Positions 1-7,974 of a stretch of DNA of 64,000 bases are shown here, one piece after another. The position numbers and the translations under genes were made by a program. Position 1 is the stretch's first letter. Each line of letters starts with the position of its first letter. Location: NCBI GenBank assembly GCA_963749485.1, contig CAVVMV010000017.1:7324-71323 (forward strand), in the 5' to 3' direction. The DNA comes from JAZGGS01 sp963749485. Its GTDB lineage: Bacteria > Bacteroidota > Ignavibacteria > Ignavibacteriales > Ignavibacteriaceae. The notes under the pieces are model-generated. The model saw only the letters and a list, made by a program, of their open reading frames with translations, made no database searches and was not told the DNA's origin.

Positions 1-1
1 G

Positions 2-382
2 GGAAAAAGTTATATTTCAATCCAGGCCTATTTAAAACCGACTGAAAAAACATGGGAAGCGCTTCAAATTCTTCGTTCGAAAGTTCTGTCTAAATACAAA
101 GTTGCAACAACACTCGGTTATGGTCCGAGATTTCTTCATTCAACCGGGCAGTTGCACAAGGGTGATGGAGGAAACGGTTTATTTATTCAAATCGTTGATC
201 TTAGTTCAGAAGATCTTCCTATTCCGTTAAGTGCAGGTGATGTAAAATCTGAAATTACTTTTGGAACTCTTATAAATGCACAATCTCTTGGGGATCGGCA
301 GGCATTGCTTGATAGCCGGAGAAAAGTACTAAGATTGGAGCTTTTCGGAAATGTTACCGAATCAATCCTGAATCTAATTTGA
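2..382 (+). CDS. Glucose-6-phosphate isomerase C-terminal part (probably a transaldolase/Pgi fusion), 5' end outside window
   Basis: The reading frame is open from base 2 and ends at TGA 380-382, so only about 126 C-terminal residues are visible. The stretch TLGYGPRFLHSTGQLHKG, followed by NGLFIQI and EDLPIP and then TFGTLINAQSLGD, matches the SIS-fold Pgi half of bifunctional transaldolase/phosphoglucose isomerase proteins, which interconvert glucose-6-P and fructose-6-P. The Tal half would lie upstream, so the fusion is inferred from the style of this tail, not seen. The tail ends shortly after the LRLELFGN segment, as in that family. The gene is unbroken here and is separated by about 50 bases from the arsenic promoter. 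Confidence 0.8.
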   Translation, partial: GKSYISIQAYLKPTEKTWEALQILRSKVLSKYKVATTLGYGPRFLHSTGQLHKGDGGNGLFIQIVDLSSEDLPIPLSAGDVKSEITFGTLINAQSLGDRQALLDSRRKVLRLELFGNVTESILNLI

Positions 383-433
383 TAACAATTGTGTCGCAAC
401 TAGTTTAATTTATTAATTTTTTTCACAGATGAC

Positions 434-468
434 TTGACAAACAATTTATTCTATCGTATATTTACGAT
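434..468 (+). promoter_or_regulatory. arsR promoter with palindromic operator over the -10 box
   Basis: TTGACA at 434-439 and TATATT at 457-462 are separated by 17 bases, a textbook sigma70-like promoter 26 bases before the arsR ATG. A perfect 6-4-6 palindrome, ATCGTA-TATT-TACGAT (453-468), covers the -10 hexamer. Binding there would block RNA polymerase, which is how ArsR/SmtB repressors act, so autoregulation is inferred. A further ACGAT at 471-475 may be a partial extra half-site. Confidence 0.7.
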
Positions 469-487
469 GAACGATAAAGGAAATTAA

Positions 488-806
488 ATGGCTAAAGCAA
501 AAACAGCAGAATTCAGTGAAATTGAGATTGAAATTGCAGAAATTGCAAAAGCACTTTCTCACCCAGCAAGGATTAAAATACTTAAAGATCCTTTACGATT
601 TGAATTCTTGTATGGTTGGAAGTATCGTTGATCTCCTCCCGCTATCTCAATCCACTGTATCGCAGCATCTTAAAGAATTAAAAAGGGTAGGGCTTATCCA
701 GGGAGAAATTGAAGGACCGAAGATTTGTTATTGTATAAATCCCAAAGTGATGGAAAAAGTAAGAAATGAATTCAATAAATTATTTTCACAAGTATGTAAC
801 TGTTAA
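488..806 (+). CDS. arsR: ArsR/SmtB-family arsenic-responsive repressor (frameshifted)
   Basis: A winged-helix metalloregulator of about 105 residues. ATG 488 opens MAKAKTAEFSE and reaches ALSHPARIKILK, the ArsR helix entry. The frame then breaks near 590, and the second frame carries the recognition helix LSQSTVSQHLKELKRVGLI and the wing, ending CNC at 806. Joining the two frames gives a normal-length protein, so I treat the break as one indel. Cysteines near SCMV, in ICYC and in the terminal VCNC could bind As(III), but the exact sensor site cannot be fixed. The gene heads the arsM-arsC-ACR3 run and should repress it through the palindrome at 453-468. RBS AAAGGA lies just before the start. 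Confidence 0.85.
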
Positions 807-831
807 AGAAAGGAAATTATCATGCCCACAA

Positions 832-1632
832 ATGAATGAAATAAAACAAGTAGTAAAAGAAAAATACGGGGAGATAGCAGAAAGTAATTCTTCATGCTGC
901 GGTCCAACTTCGTGCTGCGGAACGAACAACAAGGTAATAGATTATTCAATTATGCAGGATGATTATACAGGGCTGGACGGTTATGTTGCTGATGCCGATC
1001 TCGGTCTGGGATGCGGTCTTCCTACCGAGTTTGCAGGAATAAAGAAAGGTGATACTGTTGTTGATCTTGGCGCAGGTGCGGGAAATGATGTGTTTGTTGC
1101 CAGAGCTTTAACTGGTGAAGAAGGAAAAGTAATTGGGATTGATATGACCGAGGAGATGATAAGAAAAGCAAATATAAATAAAGAGAAACTTGGTTATAAA
1201 AATGTTGATTTCCGATTAGGCGAAATTGAAAATATGCCGATTGATACTGATACTGCTGATGTTATTGTTAGTAATTGTGTGCTCAATCTTGTACCGAATA
1301 AATTAAAAGCTTTTACGGAGATGTACCGTATAACAAAACCTGGCGGGCATTTTTGTGTTTCCGATATAGTTCTAAAAGGTGAACTGCCGGCGCAGCTGAA
1401 AAAATCTGCAGAGATGTATGCTGGCTGCGTTTCGGGAGCTGTTCAGCAGGATGAGTATTTGGGAATTATTGAGCAGGCAGGATTTAAAGATGTTGAAATT
1501 AAAAAGACAAAAGTGATTGAACTGCCTGATAGTATTCTTGAAGATTATCTTAGTAGTGAAGCGATGAAAACTTACAAAGAAAGTAAGATCGGAATTTTTA
1601 GTATTACAGTTGTTGGATATAAAAGTAATTAG
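832..1632 (+). CDS. arsM: Arsenite S-adenosylmethyltransferase
   Basis: Methylates As(III) with S-adenosylmethionine. The 266 residues carry the SAM-binding motif VVDLGAGAGND (about 76-86) and the three conserved cysteines of the ArsM family at about C61 (LGCGLP), C149 (SNCVLNL) and C199 (AGCVSGA). An N-terminal Cys-rich patch, SCCGPTSCCG (21-30), is also typical. ATG 832 is the first in-frame start. A better-spaced ATG at 822, behind AAAGGAAA, is out of frame by one base, so the true protein may start there with a sequence indel between. It lies 25 bases after arsR. With ArsS on the opposite strand it implies methylated arsenic feeding an arsenosugar-type product. Confidence 0.93.
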   Translation: MNEIKQVVKEKYGEIAESNSSCCGPTSCCGTNNKVIDYSIMQDDYTGLDGYVADADLGLGCGLPTEFAGIKKGDTVVDLGAGAGNDVFVARALTGEEGKVIGIDMTEEMIRKANINKEKLGYKNVDFRLGEIENMPIDTDTADVIVSNCVLNLVPNKLKAFTEMYRITKPGGHFCVSDIVLKGELPAQLKKSAEMYAGCVSGAVQQDEYLGIIEQAGFKDVEIKKTKVIELPDSILEDYLSSEAMKTYKESKIGIFSITVVGYKSN

Positions 1633-1717
1633 TAATTAGCAATTATCAATTAAAAATAAACAATATTTGAAGCTCAGCGTTCGATGTTCGATGTTCGGAT
1701 ATTTGTTTGAAAAGAAT

Positions 1718-1746
1718 TGTCATTCCCGTGAAAACGGGAATCTATG
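1718..1746 (+). repeat. Left palindromic repeat (REP-like) beside the GIY-YIG gene
   Basis: ATTCCCGT (1722-1729), loop GAAA, ACGGGAAT (1734-1741) form a perfect 8-bp hairpin preceded by GTC and followed by CTA. It belongs to the widespread GTCATTCCCG...CGGGAATC intergenic palindromes. It sits 11 bases before the GIY-YIG start, and its mate lies right after that gene in inverted orientation. Confidence 0.75.
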
Positions 1747-1752
1747 TAACAA

Positions 1753-2032
1753 ATGAATCAATATTATATTTATATCCTTGCAAGCAAGAGAAAAGGAACT
1801 CTCTATATTGGTATCACTAATAATCTTCTGAGGAGAGTTTATGAACATAAAGAAGGACTTATTGAAGGTTTTACAAAAAAGTATAATGTGAAGAATTTAG
1901 TTTATTATGAAGTACACAGCAGTATTTATGAAGCCATTAAAAGAGAAAAAGTGGTTAAGAAAATGGAAAATTGAATTGATAGAAAAAACCAATCCTAAAT
2001 GGAAGGATTTATCTAATAATTTTACCAAGTAG
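1753..2032 (+). CDS. Small GIY-YIG endonuclease-domain protein (frameshifted near its end)
   Basis: Single-domain protein of the UPF0213/GIY-YIG kind. IYILA (6-10) and LYIGIT (17-22) are the GIY and YIG strands, LLRRVYEHK carries the catalytic arginine, and EAIKREK near residue 60 carries the metal-binding Glu. The frame as written stops at 1974, but the next frame continues with KIELIEKTNPKWKDL and ends NNFTK at 2032, the usual family C-terminus, so one extra base near 1960 is likely. It is tightly bracketed by two inverted palindromes, the second touching its stop codon. It splits the arsenic genes and looks like an insertion. The biological role of such stand-alone domains is not established. 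Confidence 0.85.
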
Positions 2033-2060
2033 TGGATACCCGCATTCGCGGGTATGACAT
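2033..2060 (+). repeat. Right palindromic repeat (REP-like), inverted relative to the left copy
   Basis: ATACCCGC (2036-2043), loop ATTC, GCGGGTAT (2048-2055) make a perfect 8-bp hairpin followed by GAC. Read on the - strand it begins GTCATACCCGCG, the same polarity as the left repeat read on the + strand, so the two GTCAT tips face outward. The hairpin begins 3 bases after the GIY-YIG stop and ends 16 bases before arsC. Confidence 0.75.
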
Positions 2061-2071
2061 CTTGAAACATT

Positions 2072-2503
2072 ATGGCAAAAAAAATATTAATACTCTGTAC
2101 AGGCAATTCCTGCCGGAGCCAGATGGCGGAAGGTTTCCTGAAATCTTTTGATAAAGAACTGGAAGTTTACTCAGCCGGAACAAAACCTGCTGATAAAGTA
2201 AATCCATTTGCAGTAAAAGCCATGAGCGAAGTTGGAATTGATATAAGCAATGGCATTGCCGAAGATGTAGATAAATATGTAAATCAATCATTTGATTATG
2301 TAATTACAGTCTGTGATAATGCAAAGGAAGTATGTCCTGTTTTTAATGGAGAAGTAAAACAGCAATCTGCACATACCTTTTGATGATCCCTAGCTGATGC
2401 AACCGGAACTGAAGAAGAAGTGCTTGCTGTTTACAGAAAAGTTAGAGATAAAATATTTGAGAGACTTAACCAGTTTTACAAGAAGGAAACAGCACACTCA
2501 TGA
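2072..2503 (+). CDS. arsC: Arsenate reductase, low-molecular-weight phosphatase type (two frameshifts)
   Basis: Reduces arsenate to arsenite for export and methylation. The phosphatase loop C9-TGNSC-R15 (CX5R) opens the protein, and C81 and C88 (VCDNAKEVC) supply the thiol relay of thioredoxin-coupled ArsC enzymes. The frame breaks near 2360, where LHIPFDDP should follow EVKQ, and again near 2392 before ADATGTEEEVLAVYRKVRDK. The corrected protein ends KKETAHS at 2503, about 143 residues, the usual length. It follows the GIY-YIG insertion and precedes the ACR3 gene. Confidence 0.88.
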
Positions 2504-2507
2504 AACT

Positions 2508-2566
2508 GATGAACACAGATTCAGATCAGCGTTGATCTGTAGTATCAGTGTTATCTATGTGCCATT
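2508..2566. repeat. Dispersed-repeat-like intergenic segment
   Basis: The sequence between arsC and the pump contains AACACAGATTCAGATCAGCG, then GATCTGTAGTATCAGTG and TTATCTATGTGCC. It resembles the degenerate 'aacacagat...gatcagcg...gatctg...tgtgcc' repeats common in intergenic DNA of related genomes. It contains the small inverted pair CAGATC/GATCTG. No coding potential is seen. Confidence 0.35.
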
Positions 2567-2592
2567 TAATTAATTTGAAGTAGGAGATAATA

Positions 2593-3642
2593 ATCCTAAA
2601 ACAAAGACTTAAATTTTTAGACCGTTACCTAACTCTCTGGATATTCCTTGCAATGTTCGTTGGAGTTTTCTCCGGATATCTTTTCCCATCAATTGTAGAT
2701 TTCTGGAATCAGTTTCAATCTGGTACAACCAACATTCCTATTGCTGTTGGGTTAATCCTAATGATGTACCCACCGCTGGCAAAAGTTAAGTATGAAGAGC
2801 TTGGAGATGTTTTCAGGAATGTAAAAGTTTTATCTCTCTCCCTGGTTCTCAACTGGATTTTGGGTCCAATTCTTATGTTCATTCTTGCAGTAGTTTTTCT
2901 GCAGGATTATCCTCACTACATGGCAGGAGTTATTTTAATCGGACTTGCGCGCTGTATTGCAATGGTTATTGTATGGAACGATCTTGCGAAAGGAGACAGG
3001 GAATACGCAGCAGGATTGGTGGCATTCAATTCAATTTTCCAGGTGCTCTTCTTCTCATTTTATGCTTATATTTTTCTAACAGTAATACCTGAATGGCTTG
3101 GAATACAAACATTCAAAGTTGATGTTACAATTGGACAGATTGCGGAATCTGTTTTTATTTATCTTGGCATTCCATTTTTAGCAGGTATGATAACCCGCTT
3201 TTCCCTGGTAAAATTAAAGGGGAAAGATTGGTATGAAAGAAAATTCATTCCGAAGATAAGCCCGATTACTTTGATAGCTTTGCTCTTTACCATCGTTGTA
3301 ATGTTTTCCTTAAAGGGTGAGTACATTGTAAAGATTCCACTTGATGTTGTTAGGATTGCAATACCTCTCGTAATTTATTTTCTTATAATGTTTTTTGTTT
3401 CTTTCTTTTTTGGTAGGAAAATCGGGGCGGATTATCCTAAAACAACTTCACTCTCTTTTACCGCAGCAAGTAATAACTTCGAATTAGCCATTGCAGTTGC
3501 AATAGCTGTATTTGGTATAAATTCCGGTGAAGCATTTGCTGCAGTTATTGGTCCTTTAGTGGAAGTGCCTGTACTAATTAGTTTGGTTAGTGTTGCGTTC
3601 TGGTTTAAGCGAAAATATTTTAATTCAGTTGCCTATTCTTAA
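2593..3642 (+). CDS. ACR3-family arsenite efflux permease
   Basis: Ten-helix transporter of the BASS superfamily exporting As(III). Family features include FLDRYLTLWIFLAM at the N-terminus, MMYPPLAKVKYEE, the essential cysteine in GLARCIAMVIVWNDLA with GDREYAAGLVAFNSIFQ, and the closing SNNFELAIAVAIA helix. The first ATG is at 2653, but homologous sequence runs back in frame to about 2593, right behind GGAG (2583-2586), where only ATC/ATA codons are present. The true start codon has probably been altered by an indel. It is the last gene of the arsR-arsM-arsC run. Confidence 0.9.
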   Translation: MLKQRLKFLDRYLTLWIFLAMFVGVFSGYLFPSIVDFWNQFQSGTTNIPIAVGLILMMYPPLAKVKYEELGDVFRNVKVLSLSLVLNWILGPILMFILAVVFLQDYPHYMAGVILIGLARCIAMVIVWNDLAKGDREYAAGLVAFNSIFQVLFFSFYAYIFLTVIPEWLGIQTFKVDVTIGQIAESVFIYLGIPFLAGMITRFSLVKLKGKDWYERKFIPKISPITLIALLFTIVVMFSLKGEYIVKIPLDVVRIAIPLVIYFLIMFFVSFFFGRKIGADYPKTTSLSFTAASNNFELAIAVAIAVFGINSGEAFAAVIGPLVEVPVLISLVSVAFWFKRKYFNSVAYS

Positions 3643-3703
3643 ATATTTATTTTACTTCTCATAATGAATTATTAAATAACAGTATTTATTTGTACTTTGA
3701 ATT

Positions 3704-4631
3704 ATGACATTCAAAATTGAAATGATTAACGAAAAATCGTTTGAGGTAGTAGAAGATCAAACAATTCTACAAGCATCTTTGGAAGCTGGAATTCCACACT
3801 ATCATGCTTGCGGCGGAAAAGCGCGCTGCTCTACTTGCAGAATAGTCGTACAGGAAGGTGAGGAAATGCTTTCTCCTCCAAATAAATCGGAAATTAAATT
3901 AAGAAAACAAAAAAAGTTTCCTGATAATGTTCGGCTCGCATGCCAAACTAAAGTCATCGCTAATGAAGTGAAAATTCAAAGAATAATTAAAGATGAAGCA
4001 GATCTTAATCTTTATGTTTATGGAAATTCCTGTGAGAATATTCAAACAATTGGTGATGAAAAATCGATGGCGCTTTTTTTTCTCGATATCCGGGATTTTA
4101 CACCGTTTATAGAAAAACATCTTCCGTTTGATGTAATTCATATTATAAGACGATTGAATATTCTTTTTAACGAAGTTATAGCTCAGCATAAAGGGAAAAT
4201 AATAGAATATTCCGGTGATGGATTTTATGCTGTTTTTGGTTTCGATGAACCGGTTAACGAAGCTGTTAATAATGCTTACAAAGCAGGTAAGCAAATTCTT
4301 TCATCACTCCCCAAACTTAATGATAACTACATAACTAAATATTTTGATTATAAAATTGATGTTGGAATTGGTTTGCACGCCGGCAGAGTAATAGTTGGTA
4401 AAACAGGAGTTAAAGAAAACAATCCTTACACCGTAATGGGTTTGCCGGTAAATGTTGCAGCAAGATTGGAATCATCAACAAAAGAAATGAACAATAATTT
4501 TATAGTTTCAGATTATGTTTATGGTATGCTGGCGGATCAGAATGGTTTGACAGAGCAGAAGCAAATTAAATTTGAAAGGTGTTAGTGAACCGTTTCTAGT
4601 AAGGTTAATGGGGAAATCTTTTGGAAATTGA
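3704..4631 (+). CDS. [2Fe-2S] ferredoxin domain fused to a class III nucleotidyl cyclase
   Basis: Residues 1-90 are a plant-type ferredoxin with cluster ligands C36, C42, C45 and C80 (HACGGKARCSTC and LACQTK). Residues about 120-300 are a class III adenylate/guanylate cyclase with metal-binding Asp in FFLDIRDFT (125-133), D172 in YSGDGFYAVFG, then GLHAGRVIVGKTG and PVNVAARLES holding the transition-state Asn and Arg. The frame ends early at 4585; one indel near 4572 restores LKGVSEPFLVRLMGKS and a stop at 4631. No membrane helix is seen, so a cytosolic enzyme whose activity may respond to cluster redox state is inferred. Its link to arsenic is positional only: 61 bases after the pump and convergent with arsS. 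Confidence 0.88.
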
Positions 4632-4671
4632 TTCACCCAATTTCATTTTATTAAAATACTGGTTGCTTGAT

Positions 4672-5718
4672 TTAAGCAGTAGCACCGCCACAGCTTGAAC
4701 CCGCACCTGCTGTACAGCCGTAACAATGCTGCCCGGTTACAATTCTTCTGCTCTCAATTAGTGAAGCATCAAAATCTTTTATATGATTCGGCGCACCATG
4801 ATTCATATTCAATTCAAGCATCTGGTTAAAATCGCAATCGTAAAGTTGCCCATCCCATCCCACTGAAATAGTAAATTTGCACATCACGCTTGCTGCTGCG
4901 GTAGGATTGAACGAATCAACCAGCTTTTGCATGTAGCTATCGTAGTTACCTGATTGAAGAAGGTAATCAAGGAACCTGCTGATTGGCATATTTGTAATTG
5001 TGTAAAGATTGTTAAACACAATTCCGAACTTATCTTTCAGTTCCCGCTTAAAATCCTGCTCCAATCCTTCCTGCGATGGCGGAAGAAAAGCACCAAACGG
5101 GTTATAAACCAGGTTAAGAATTAATCCAGTCTCATCTTTACCGTAACCGAGATCATTTAATTTTTTAATTGCAGAAATAGATTTATCAAAAACTCCTTCA
5201 CCTCTCTGCTGATCGGTAAAGGTTTTTTTATAGAAAGGAAGTGAAGAGACAATCTCTACATTATTCTTTGCCATAAACTCAGCATAATCTTCAAATCCGT
5301 TGGCTTCTAGGATTGTAAGATTTGAACGCACCAAAACATGGCTGCCAATTTTTCTAATTTCTTCAACAAACCATTTAAAATTTGGATTCAATTCAGGTGC
5401 GCCGCCTGTAAGATCAACTGTTGGAATTTTTGTCTTCTCAAGTATATCAAGACAAATCCCCATCGTTTCCCTTGTCATTATTTCTTTTCTATCCGGTCCC
5501 GCATCAACATGGCAATGTTTGCAAACCTGGTTGCACATTTTACCTAAATTCATCTGAAGGATCTCAATCTTATCTGCTTTAAGCGGACCTTCGCCAACAA
5601 GTTCATATTTATCATCAAAATGAGGAAACTTCTCTTCATTATTAATTATCTTCAATTGTTCATTGGCTGATGCCAGCTCCTCTCCTGAAGCTTTCATACT
5701 TTTATGTCGTGCCTGCAT
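4672..5718 (-). CDS. arsS: ArsS-type radical SAM protein (arsenosugar biosynthesis)
   Basis: 348-residue radical SAM enzyme with the cluster motif C62-NQV-C66-KH-C69, then DLTGGAPELN and a Cys-rich C-terminus (VMCKFTIS, YDCDFNQ, and HCYGC with SSCGG near the end), the Cys-rich ArsS pattern. ArsS enzymes are known to add a 5'-deoxyadenosyl group to dimethylated arsenite on the way to arsenosugars. That substrate is supplied by ArsM, encoded 3 kb away. The start at 5718 follows GGAAAG. It is the last gene of the - strand run, 22 bases after the AhpD-like gene. The protein is intact, with no frameshift. Confidence 0.92.
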   Translation of the reverse strand: MQARHKSMKASGEELASANEQLKIINNEEKFPHFDDKYELVGEGPLKADKIEILQMNLGKMCNQVCKHCHVDAGPDRKEIMTRETMGICLDILEKTKIPTVDLTGGAPELNPNFKWFVEEIRKIGSHVLVRSNLTILEANGFEDYAEFMAKNNVEIVSSLPFYKKTFTDQQRGEGVFDKSISAIKKLNDLGYGKDETGLILNLVYNPFGAFLPPSQEGLEQDFKRELKDKFGIVFNNLYTITNMPISRFLDYLLQSGNYDSYMQKLVDSFNPTAAASVMCKFTISVGWDGQLYDCDFNQMLELNMNHGAPNHIKDFDASLIESRRIVTGQHCYGCTAGAGSSCGGATA

Positions 5719-5740
5719 TTAAATCTTTCCGTAAGTTTTT

Positions 5741-6073
5741 TTACATAGTAATTTTTGAATTCACATTCTTCATCTGCACACCATGCACCAATGAAGCTCC
5801 ACCACGTATTGCACTTGCAACATGAACTGCTTCTGTCATCTGTTCAAGATCAGCGCCTTTTGCTAAACTTTCCTGTGTGTAAGCATCAATGCAATAAGGA
5901 CACTGCACTGCGTGTGCAACCGCCAGTGCGATTAAAGATTTTTCTCTTTCGCTTAAAGCACCAGCTTTAAAAACTGCACCGTACCATTCACTAAATTTTT
6001 TCCACAGTTCTGGTGCGCCTTCGCTTATATCTCCAAATTTAGGTAAATCTTCAGGTTTGTAATATGTTTCCAT
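5741..6073 (-). CDS. AhpD/carboxymuconolactone-decarboxylase-like protein of the arsenosugar module
   Basis: 110 residues with the AhpD redox centre AHAVQCPYC (C58 and C61) and the helices typical of this all-alpha family (LSEREKSLIALAVAHA, AVHVASAIRGGASLVHG). Members found next to ArsS are annotated as arsenosugar-associated peroxidase-like proteins; the biochemical role is unproven, and a thiol redox partner or peroxidase is the natural guess. The start at 6073 (METYYKPED) is preferred over a longer frame because AGAAAGG sits just upstream. It lies between the DUF547 gene and arsS in one apparent operon. Confidence 0.85.
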   Translation of the reverse strand: METYYKPEDLPKFGDISEGAPELWKKFSEWYGAVFKAGALSEREKSLIALAVAHAVQCPYCIDAYTQESLAKGADLEQMTEAVHVASAIRGGASLVHGVQMKNVNSKITM

Positions 6074-6181
6074 TGCATGCCTTTCTGTTTTTTGGGAAGA
6101 ATTAAGGGTTAACGATTTTATTTCCTGATTGCAATCAAACAATTTAGTTTATTAAATTCAAGTGTTCAGTTTGTTGGGAAA

Positions 6182-6914
6182 TTATTGTGTATTTAACTGC
6201 CAGTTGTACTTATTGAATTTAACTTCAACCGTATTCTCTTTTAAGAATTTTTTATCGCTTTCGTTCATAAAATGCTCCGCAGCTTTCTGCAATGAACCAT
6301 ATCTTTCTTCAAAATTTTTTTTAAACCACTTAAAAATTTCAGAGAGGTATAAAATATTATTCTCCTTATCGAGCCGGTTTTTTGATGGATCATTCAGAAA
6401 TTCTTTCCCGTTTTCTTCAAGCTGCTGGAAGACTGTCTTTCCATCATAAGCTTTACGCAAAAGTTTAGGACAACTTATTGCAGCGCATACTAAACCAAAA
6501 TGAACAAGAACCGGTTCAATTTTCATAGCGTAATCGTGCTCAAGTTTATCAAGAGTAATTTCATTTCCGGCAATTTGATGAGTTATCTTTTTAAAGAATC
6601 CATCTACATCCATTGGTGAAGTAATTGGTAAATGATCAAGAACATTTTTAATAACAGTTGCGTTGTAAGCGTTGAGGTAAAAAGCAAGCTTATCTTCCTT
6701 ACTTAAATTACTTACATCAGCTTCTGCTATGCTTTTAATGTAATCATCAAAATCTTTATTGCTTTTAAAAGACTGAATAATTTACCATTCCATTTTCATC
6801 AACATTTGTTTTTAGCAGCGCATCAAATTTGGAATGATCAAAACCCGACGGTTGCGAATAGTTACAGCCAGTTATAGAAAGCAAAAGCAAAGTTATTAAT
6901 GATAATATTTTCAT
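6182..6914 (-). CDS. DUF547 lipoprotein (frameshifted)
   Basis: The N-terminus MKILSLITLLLLSITGC is a lipoprotein signal with the cysteine at 17, so the mature protein should be lipid-anchored. The body is a DUF547 domain: LAFYLNAYNATVIKNVLDHLP, then CAAISCPKLL and YLSEIFKWFKKNF. The frame breaks near 6770 at a TTTTAAAA run, and reading through joins VNYSVF to KSNKDFDDYIKS, giving about 243 residues. The start at 6914 fits the signal peptide better than the longer frame from 6950. DUF547 has no settled activity. It appears to be first in the operon with the AhpD-like gene and arsS, about 110 bases apart from the former. Confidence 0.82.
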
Positions 6915-7018
6915 TTTCTTCTCACTTAAAAATTTTTCAATACGTTTCAAATCATTATGTATAAAAATCCGGAATCAGTACTTAAAACAATGTAAAACAG
7001 GAGACAAAATAAAACATT

Positions 7019-7907
7019 TTAAGCAACCCTGCTTCCTCGTTTAACTACTATCACGCCTACAATAATAAACGTTGCAGCTATTAAGAATATTCAAATTTAA
7101 GTCTTCATTTAAAATAAGCCATCCTAAAAAAATTGCAATAACCGGGTTTATATAAGCATAAGTAGAAACCAGCGAAAGAGGAAGATGAGCGATTGCGTAG
7201 ATGTATGATGCATAACCAAAAATAGATCCGAATAAAACCAGGTATGCAGTTGCTAAAATGCCATCTGTGCTAAGCGTAAAGCTGCTCAGCTCACCGAGTG
7301 ATAATCCAAGTGTAACTTGCAAAGTTCCGGCAATGAGCATCTGGAAAGTTGCACTGGTTAAAGGGTCTACATTTATCTTTTTGTATTTGGAATAAATACT
7401 GCCAAGCGACCATGAAATAACCGCGCCCATCAGGCAAAGAACACCAAGCAGGTTATTCCCATCCATTAGGAAACTAAAATCTTTCCCGAAGATAAGGAAC
7501 ACTCCGGCAATACCAATAAGCAAACCAGAAATTGTGTAAAAATTAATCTTCGGTCCTTTTTTAGCCGCGCTCTCAAATCCAACCATCCAGAAAGGGAGAG
7601 TGCTTATAAGAAGCGCCGCCAGACCGCTTGATATCCATTGCTCGGCAACTACTACTAAACCGTTTGCTACTCCAAGTAAGGCAATACCAACTACCGCAAT
7701 ATGTTTTAAATCATTTAATGAAGGAAAACGCCTGCCGGTTAATTTTAAAAATGTGATAAGAATTAACCCTGCAATTATCCATCTTATTCCTGCAAACAAC
7801 ATAGGGGGGAGTTCAGTTACTCCTACTCTTATAGCTAAATAAGTTGTCCCCCAGATTATGCAGATTGCAATCCAGGCAGCGTATGCTTTAACATTACTCT
7901 TTTGCAA
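7019..7907 (-). CDS. EamA/DMT-family exporter (late frameshift)
   Basis: Ten-helix drug/metabolite transporter with two EamA repeats. AWIAICIIWGTTYLAIRVG opens repeat 1, and GAVISWSLGSIYSKY with YAYINPVIAIFLGWLILNE marks repeat 2. The last helix is out of frame: shifting one base near 7085 restores IAATFIIVGVIVVKRGSRVA and a stop at 7019, giving about 296 residues. It starts at TTG 7907. The substrate cannot be read from sequence; this family exports amino acids and other small metabolites. It lies upstream of and divergent from the enolase region. Confidence 0.85.
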
Positions 7908-7974
7908 ATGTGTGAACCACTCAGTTTATTGTTTTGATGATGACTCTTTGTACAAAGTTACTATTTTAATTGAT

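Noticed and set aside
1897..2106. - strand frame containing the peptide VIPANAGIH
   Set aside because: This is the translation of the GTCAT palindrome read through on the opposite strand of the GIY-YIG and arsC genes, a well-known artefact peptide of such repeats, not a gene.
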